A stretch of 64,000 bases of DNA from Anaerococcus prevotii DSM 20548 (GTDB taxonomy: Bacteria; Bacillota; Clostridia; Tissierellales; Peptoniphilaceae), in contig NC_013171.1 of the NCBI RefSeq assembly GCF_000024105.1, positions 682,001-746,000 of the forward strand, given 5' to 3'. Position numbers and translations under genes: made by a program. The notes under the pieces are model-generated. The model was not told the origin of the DNA. It searched no databases and worked only from the letters and a program-made list of their open reading frames with translations. Within the stretch, counting starts at the first letter, position 1. The number at the start of each line of letters is the position of its first letter. This document shows, piece by piece, positions 59,169-64,000 of this stretch.

Positions 59169-59864
59169 ATGGATTTTAGAAGCGATTTTTCTATCTTGCT
59201 AGTAGATGATGAACAAAGCTTATTAGATAATTTATATAATTTTTTACAAGATAAGGGCTTTAAAAGTATCTATACTGCCAAAAATCTGAAGGAGTCAAGA
59301 TTTAAATTAAAAACTTATGATATTGATCTAATCGTCTTAGACTTAATGCTAGAAGATGGGAGCGGTTTTGATTTACTAAGGGAAATTAGACAGACTTCTG
59401 ATATGGCGGTTATTATTCTATCTGCTCTTGATGGCATAGACGATAGGAGGGAAGGCTTTGCAAACAAGGCGGATGATTACTTAGTTAAGCCTTTCTTTCC
59501 GGATGAACTTCTCTGGAGAATTGATGCGGTTTTAAGGAGGAGTAAAAAAGCTAAAAGTGAAGATAAAATAGATTTAGGGACTGTAATTTTTGATAAAGCT
59601 AAGGGAGTACTTGAAAAAAACGGCGAAGAAATATCCTTAACTGCTACCCAATTTAAAATTTTATCTTACTTAGCCGAGAATATAAATATGATAGTTTCAA
59701 TTGATCGTATCCTAGACACTATTTGGGAGGACTCTTACGGCTATGAAAATACCTTGATAACTCATATCTACAGGTTGCGTGAGAAGTTAGAGGAAAATCC
59801 AAGAGAGCCAAAGATTCTTATAACTATAAAGGGACTTGGTTATAAGCTTGTAAAAGAGAAGTAG
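59169..59864 (+). CDS. OmpR-family response regulator
   Basis: A 231-residue regulator. The receiver domain has LLVDDEQS acidic residues, phospho-acceptor Asp in LIVLDLMLEDGSG (about 56), and YLVKPFFPDE with the conserved Lys; the winged-helix output domain (about 130-231) has LTATQFKILSYLAEN and LITHIYRLREKLEENP. It most likely controls the divergent exporter operon; the 129-base intergenic region must hold its sites. A TGTATAAT-type -10 (59138-59145) precedes the GAGGGGG ribosome binding site. The histidine kinase follows two bases after its stop. Confidence 0.93.
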   Translation: MDFRSDFSILLVDDEQSLLDNLYNFLQDKGFKSIYTAKNLKESRFKLKTYDIDLIVLDLMLEDGSGFDLLREIRQTSDMAVIILSALDGIDDRREGFANKADDYLVKPFFPDELLWRIDAVLRRSKKAKSEDKIDLGTVIFDKAKGVLEKNGEEISLTATQFKILSYLAENINMIVSIDRILDTIWEDSYGYENTLITHIYRLREKLEENPREPKILITIKGLGYKLVKEK

Positions 59865-59866
59865 AG

Positions 59867-61159
59867 ATGTTTAACTATATATTAAAAAGATTTAAAAAAA
59901 TTGTCATTAGGATAATATCTTTGATGTTTTTTCTGGTATTTATATTTATGACATTTCTCTATTTCAACTACAAATTAAGAGAGGAATATCCTAATCCAAA
60001 TGATGTTTACGCTTTTGTGGAAGAAAATAAAACTGATACTTACTTGAATAGAAAAAATAAAGAATTTTTGAAAGAAAATAATATTTGGTCAATAAGGCTT
60101 GATAAAAATGGACATGTCATAGAAAGTTTCGATAAACCGAGAGAGGTCAAGGATAAGTTTGAGCTTACTGATGTTGCAAGATTTACTAGATACTACTTAG
60201 CAGATTATCCTGTTTTTACCTATATTACAGGAGATGGATTAATTCTTTTCGCCTATCCCAAAAATTCTTTGGATAAACTCCCAGCTAATTATTATAATTA
60301 TAAGAATTTGATCTTTAATTTAGAAATACTTTTAGTATTTGTAATCCTATTCCTATTGTTTGTATATATATTTTATAGGATAGACATTAAAAACATCTTA
60401 AAAAATATCTCTCCTCTCCAGCAAGCGATGGATGATATATATGAAGAGGACTACGAAAAGCTGGATGAGGATGGAGAACTCAAAGATTTGGCGGTTTCAA
60501 TAAATCAAGCAAATGAGAAATTCATTAATCTAAAGAAATCCCAAGCTAAGTGGATACGAGGTCTAAGTCATGATGTTAGGACTCCGCTGGCTAAAATTTC
60601 ACGGGAAATAAGTAAGGAAAACAAGGCTGATTTAGATATCGAAAATATCCAAGACCAAGTAGTTAAAATTTCAAATATACTTGAAGGATTAAATCTTACC
60701 ATGTCTTTAACTAATATGGACAAGGAGAGTTTTAGTGAACAAAGCCCCCTAAAAGAGATTCGTAAAGTTATTATAGACAAATTAAATGATAACCCAGATA
60801 GAGAGATTATTTTTGAAAACAAACTGGAAAATAGAGATTTAAAAATCAAAATGGACCCCAATTTATTTTATAGGATGTTAGAAAATATTATAAAAAATTC
60901 CCTCCAATATACAAAAGGCAAAATTCTTCTTACAATTTCAAATTCAGTAAACAAATTAAATATTGAAATTATAGATGAGGGCGATGGTATATCTGATGAA
61001 ATAATAGAAAAAATAAATAAGGAAGATTTGACGAATGTTACTAAACATGGTCTAGGGATTCTTATATCCAAACAAATAGCTGAGCTACATGGAGGAAATT
61101 TTGATTTAAAAAATGAAAATACTGGACTTAGAGTAATATTTACATTTGAATATATGTGA
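59867..61159 (+). CDS. Sensor histidine kinase
   Basis: A 430-residue membrane kinase. TM1 (about 15-33) and TM2 (about 157-175) enclose an extracytoplasmic sensor of about 120 residues, larger than the tiny loops of BceS-type kinases. A HAMP-like segment leads to the H box (IRGLSHDVRTPLAKI), N box (MLENIIKNSLQYT), and G boxes (IDEGDGIS, KHGLGILISKQIAELHGG). It should phosphorylate the regulator upstream in response to an envelope or peptide signal. Confidence 0.92.
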   Translation: MFNYILKRFKKIVIRIISLMFFLVFIFMTFLYFNYKLREEYPNPNDVYAFVEENKTDTYLNRKNKEFLKENNIWSIRLDKNGHVIESFDKPREVKDKFELTDVARFTRYYLADYPVFTYITGDGLILFAYPKNSLDKLPANYYNYKNLIFNLEILLVFVILFLLFVYIFYRIDIKNILKNISPLQQAMDDIYEEDYEKLDEDGELKDLAVSINQANEKFINLKKSQAKWIRGLSHDVRTPLAKISREISKENKADLDIENIQDQVVKISNILEGLNLTMSLTNMDKESFSEQSPLKEIRKVIIDKLNDNPDREIIFENKLENRDLKIKMDPNLFYRMLENIIKNSLQYTKGKILLTISNSVNKLNIEIIDEGDGISDEIIEKINKEDLTNVTKHGLGILISKQIAELHGGNFDLKNENTGLRVIFTFEYM

Positions 61160-61293
61160 TGTATGGATGAAGATATAAAGTTTAATCTATAGATTCTTTA
61201 TAATGAGCTTAATTTAAATAAAGACGGTTGAAAGAGTTCCTGAATTCCAGAATCTATGATAAAATTATAGATAATATTTATTTAGGAGCTTAT

Positions 61294-62682
61294 ATGAAGA
61301 ATGATCGCAGGGAATTGATTTTGCATGGTAGTATTTACAAGGCTATCTTTGTGATTTCTATACCTATAATTTTAAACTTTTTCATCCAACAACTGTATTC
61401 ACTGGCGGATGCTTTCTGGCTTGGTAAGCTAGGGACGGCGGAGTTTGCATCTACTTCCTTTACTTGGCCAGTTATTTTTTTATTTAACTCGATAGGAATG
61501 GGGCTTTCTATTGCAGCGACTTCTCTAGTTTCCCAGCTTTTGGGAAGAGATGATGTGAAAAATGCACAGAAGTATACGGATACTCTTATTAATATTTCCT
61601 TAATCTTTTCTATAATATTTATGATCTTAGGTTATTTTACGGCTGAAGGGATTGTAAGTCTTATGGGAGCTAATGGAGAACTTCACGATTTTTCTGTGAT
61701 TTATCTCAAGTATTCCTATTTTGGAATTCCCTTTATATTTTTGTATTTTATCTATTCAGCAGTTTTTTCTGCCCAAGGAAAAAATACTATACCTACTGTG
61801 ATAAGTACAACCTGTGTGGTTTTAAATATGATTTTAAATCCTTTCTTCATCTTTGATGAGATCCCTATTATAGGTCTTAGAGGACTTGATATGGGAGTTA
61901 AGGGGGCTGCTTTAGCCACTGTCCTAACCCAAGCTTTGATGTTGATTTTTGGTTTTATTCATTTAAGGCTTAATAAGGACTATATCAAGCTTAATTACAA
62001 GTCCTTATTTTTTATAAAATGGGAGAAGGATATTCTTAAGAGAATTTATAGGATTGCAACTCCTTCTGTAGTTGGTCAGATGGGAACTGCGATTGGCTTT
62101 ATAATTTTAAATGCCTTTATCCAGTCATACGGTACAGAAACTGTCGCAGCTTATGGAATGGTAAATAGGATTACGGGTCTTTTAAATATTCCTCCTAGCG
62201 GGATTGGTTCAGCTATTACAGGAATTATTGGTCAAAATATTGGAAATAGGAATATAGATAGGGTCAAGGAAACTTTTAGGAAGGCTTCTTTTATAGTAAT
62301 TGGCATGTCTATAATAATAGCTATCTTAAGTTTCATTTATAGATACGAAATTCTTACGTTTTTTATAGATGCCCCTAAGGATTCAGAACTTATGATCCAG
62401 GCCAATTCCTATATGTTTTATACTTTATTGACTTTAGTAATGCTTAATATGTTTTTTATCTACCAAGGGCTCTTCCAGGGATCAGGAAACAGCAAGTACT
62501 CTATGTTTGTTGATTTGTTAAGACTTTGGGGGATTAGGATTCCACTATTGTTTTTCTTTAAGTACTTTACATCCTACAAGGCTACTGGAATTTGGCTTGC
62601 TATGGCTATTTCAAATGTCCTAGTTACTTTTATCGCCCACTTTATCTATGCTAAGGGTGATTGGAAGGGCGGTTCTTTCTAG
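61294..62682 (+). CDS. MATE-family efflux transporter
   Basis: A 462-residue exporter with twelve predicted helices and the internal two-fold repeat of MATE proteins. ISIPIILNFFIQQLYSLADA with FWLGKLGTAEFAS is the N-terminal signature, and the second half repeats it (IATPSVVGQMGTAIGF). DinF/NorM relatives export cationic drugs with Na+ or H+. I chose ATG 61294, which follows TTTAGGAG; the open frame extends to TTG 61228 but those residues do not fit the family. Its position after the peptide-sensing system may be chance. Confidence 0.9.
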   Translation: MKNDRRELILHGSIYKAIFVISIPIILNFFIQQLYSLADAFWLGKLGTAEFASTSFTWPVIFLFNSIGMGLSIAATSLVSQLLGRDDVKNAQKYTDTLINISLIFSIIFMILGYFTAEGIVSLMGANGELHDFSVIYLKYSYFGIPFIFLYFIYSAVFSAQGKNTIPTVISTTCVVLNMILNPFFIFDEIPIIGLRGLDMGVKGAALATVLTQALMLIFGFIHLRLNKDYIKLNYKSLFFIKWEKDILKRIYRIATPSVVGQMGTAIGFIILNAFIQSYGTETVAAYGMVNRITGLLNIPPSGIGSAITGIIGQNIGNRNIDRVKETFRKASFIVIGMSIIIAILSFIYRYEILTFFIDAPKDSELMIQANSYMFYTLLTLVMLNMFFIYQGLFQGSGNSKYSMFVDLLRLWGIRIPLLFFFKYFTSYKATGIWLAMAISNVLVTFIAHFIYAKGDWKGGSF

Positions 62683-62758
62683 CTTTATGAAAGAAAAAAA
62701 TTGCTCTTGCAAATGTTAACATCAATAGGTTATAATTAATATGAGTAGGAGGAAAATT

Positions 62759-63475
62759 TTGCAAGATTATAAAAGAGTTATTCTTAAGTTAAGTGGTGAA
62801 GCTTTGGCTGGTGATAAGGGTTTTGGCTTCGACGATGATATTATAATAAACATATGTGAAAATATTAAGGCTGTTTCTAAGCTTGGAGTTCAAATCGCTA
62901 TTGTTGTAGGCGGTGGCAACTTCTGGAGAGGAAGGTCAGGTAAGGAAATCGACAGGGCAAGCTCTGATACAATCGGTATGCTTGGAACTGTGATGAATGG
63001 TTTGAGGGTCCAAGGAACCTTAGAAGAGATGGGTCTTGAAACTAGACTTATGACTGCAATCGATATGAAGGAAGTAGCAGAGCCTTATATTAGAAGAAGA
63101 GCGGTAAGACATCTTGAAAAGGGAAGGATTGTAATCTTTTCTGCAGGTACTGGTCTTCCATATTTCTCAACAGATACTACAGCAAGTCTAAGAGCCCTAG
63201 AGATAAATGCAGATGTGATTCTTCTTGGAAAGACTGGCACTGATGGTATCTATGATAAAGATCCTAATGTCTATCACGATGCAGTAAGATTTGATAAGCT
63301 AACTTATAAGGAAATTCTTCATAAAGAATTAAAGATAATGGATACAACTGCTACATCATTGTGTATGGATAATGATATGCCTTTGTTTGTCTTTGGCATA
63401 GATGATCCAAGCAATTTAGTAAGAATATTTGAAGAAGAAGACCCAATTGGGACTATAGTAAAGGAGAGTTTTTAA
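62759..63475 (+). CDS. pyrH: Uridylate kinase (UMP kinase)
   Basis: A 238-residue hexameric UMP kinase of the amino acid kinase family: [30 protein letters not shown], and [15 protein letters not shown] 62759 is the likely start because AGGAGG lies six bases before it and [16 protein letters not shown] matches the family; the ATG at 62741 lies upstream of that ribosome binding site and only five bases after a TATAAT box (62731-62736). The stop overlaps frr (TAATG), the conserved pyrH-frr pair. Confidence 0.93.
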   Translation: MQDYKRVILKLSGEALAGDKGFGFDDDIIINICENIKAVSKLGVQIAIVVGGGNFWRGRSGKEIDRASSDTIGMLGTVMNGLRVQGTLEEMGLETRLMTAIDMKEVAEPYIRRRAVRHLEKGRIVIFSAGTGLPYFSTDTTASLRALEINADVILLGKTGTDGIYDKDPNVYHDAVRFDKLTYKEILHKELKIMDTTATSLCMDNDMPLFVFGIDDPSNLVRIFEEEDPIGTIVKESF

Positions 63476-64000
63476 TGATTTATGAACAAATAAAAAAACA
63501 AGCAAAAGATGAGATGACTAAGGCACTAGATTCTTTCGATAAGAGAATTGCAAATATCAAGGCAGGTAGAGCCACTGAAGCAATCCTAGATGGTATAACT
63601 TTCTCATACTACGGAACAGAAACACCAATCAACCAAGCTGCAACAGTATCAATCCCAGAAGCTAGACTTCTTGTAATCAAGCCATGGGATAAGACAAATA
63701 TTGGACCAATTGAGAAGGCTATTCTTAAATCTAACATTGGTATAACTCCTCAAAACGACGGTGAAGTTATTAGACTTCCTTTCCCACAATTGACAGAGGA
63801 AAGAAGAAAAGAATATACTAAAGAAGTAGATACCTACGCAGAGGATGCTAAGATTGTCATAAGAAATAAGAGAAGAGAAGCCATGGATGAAGTTAAAAAG
63901 AGTGAAAAATCAGGAGACATCACAGAAGATGATAGATACACTCTTGAAGATGAAATCCAAAAGATTACTGACAAGATGATTGAAGATGTTGAAGCATTGG
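63475..64000 (+). CDS. frr: Ribosome recycling factor (cut by the window edge)
   Basis: The ATG overlaps the pyrH stop and follows AAGGAG by eight bases. The frame encodes 175 of the usual 185 residues before the window ends: DSFDKRIANIKAGRAT, PINQAATVSIPEARLLVIKP, PLPQ-equivalent LPFPQLTEERRKEY, and DEIQKITDKMIEDVE. RRF splits post-termination ribosomes with EF-G. Confidence 0.96.
   Translation, partial: MIYEQIKKQAKDEMTKALDSFDKRIANIKAGRATEAILDGITFSYYGTETPINQAATVSIPEARLLVIKPWDKTNIGPIEKAILKSNIGITPQNDGEVIRLPFPQLTEERRKEYTKEVDTYAEDAKIVIRNKRREAMDEVKKSEKSGDITEDDRYTLEDEIQKITDKMIEDVEAL

Noticed and set aside
1-64000. CRISPR arrays
   Set aside because: No regularly spaced direct repeats were seen anywhere in the window.

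Overview
The window is AT-rich, densely packed DNA from a low-GC Gram-positive anaerobe. The features pointing there are PolC, RqcP/DivIC/TilS/Hpt clustering, CC-motif HesB-like proteins, surface proteins with an NVKTG sorting motif and strong AGGAGG ribosome binding sites. Together they suggest the Tissierellia, most likely Anaerococcus or a close Peptoniphilaceae relative. This assignment is inferred from gene content and not from a database search.

Layout. 1-5.8 kb: the end of serS, exoA, a possible type I toxin peptide, then an rluD-like/comM/gspE-like run. 5.8-9.9 kb: a decayed mobile region holding a serine-recombinase scrap, a RelE/AbrB toxin-antitoxin pair, and a prophage packaging module (HNH nuclease, small terminase, phage MetK) that is frameshifted or interrupted. 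A self-contained membrane protein/XRE repressor unit sits inside that module. 9.9-17.6 kb: uppS-cdsA-rseP-ispG-polC, without dxr. 17.7-19.4 kb: two secreted surface proteins behind a promoter whose spacer is a TA repeat. 19.4-24.2 kb, minus strand: a MoxR ATPase and a VWA protein bracketed by two CC-motif HesB-like paralogues, then cstA. 24.3-38.6 kb: translation and RNA genes rimP-nusA-rnpM-infB-rbfA-nrnA-truB-ribF, rpsO, pnp, then ftsK/spoIIIE, pgsA and recA, with two large structured intergenic RNAs. 38.6-46.9 kb: dinB, then rqcP-divIC-tilS-hpt, a membrane protein, coaX-dusB-greA-lysS; lysS carries an extra tRNA-binding domain. 46.9-49 kb: nested IS remnants (IS3-like ends, ISL3 transposase, IS21 IstB) around a DUF3784-like gene. 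49-56.1 kb: a lipid kinase, a Fur-box-associated iron-siderophore ABC transporter, a CapA-like lipoprotein with a PAP2 phosphatase, and tRNA-Leu(CAA). 56.1-64 kb: gene debris, a BcrAB-type ABC exporter divergent from a two-component system, a MATE exporter, pyrH and frr (running off the edge).

How it works together. Most of the window is housekeeping: translation, cell envelope lipid synthesis, replication and repair, in operons with overlapping stop/start codons. The accessory parts deal with the host or competitors: surface proteins with a potentially phase-variable promoter, iron uptake under Fur-type control, and an antimicrobial-peptide-type sensor/exporter module. The mobile debris marks at least two old insertion hot spots (about 5.8-9.8 kb and 46.9-49 kb).

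The most interesting candidates are the TA-repeat promoter at 17680-17706, the CC/MoxR/VWA/CC operon, the structured RNA before ftsK, two apparently leaderless S4-domain genes, and the candidate small hydrophobic toxin at 1848-1934.
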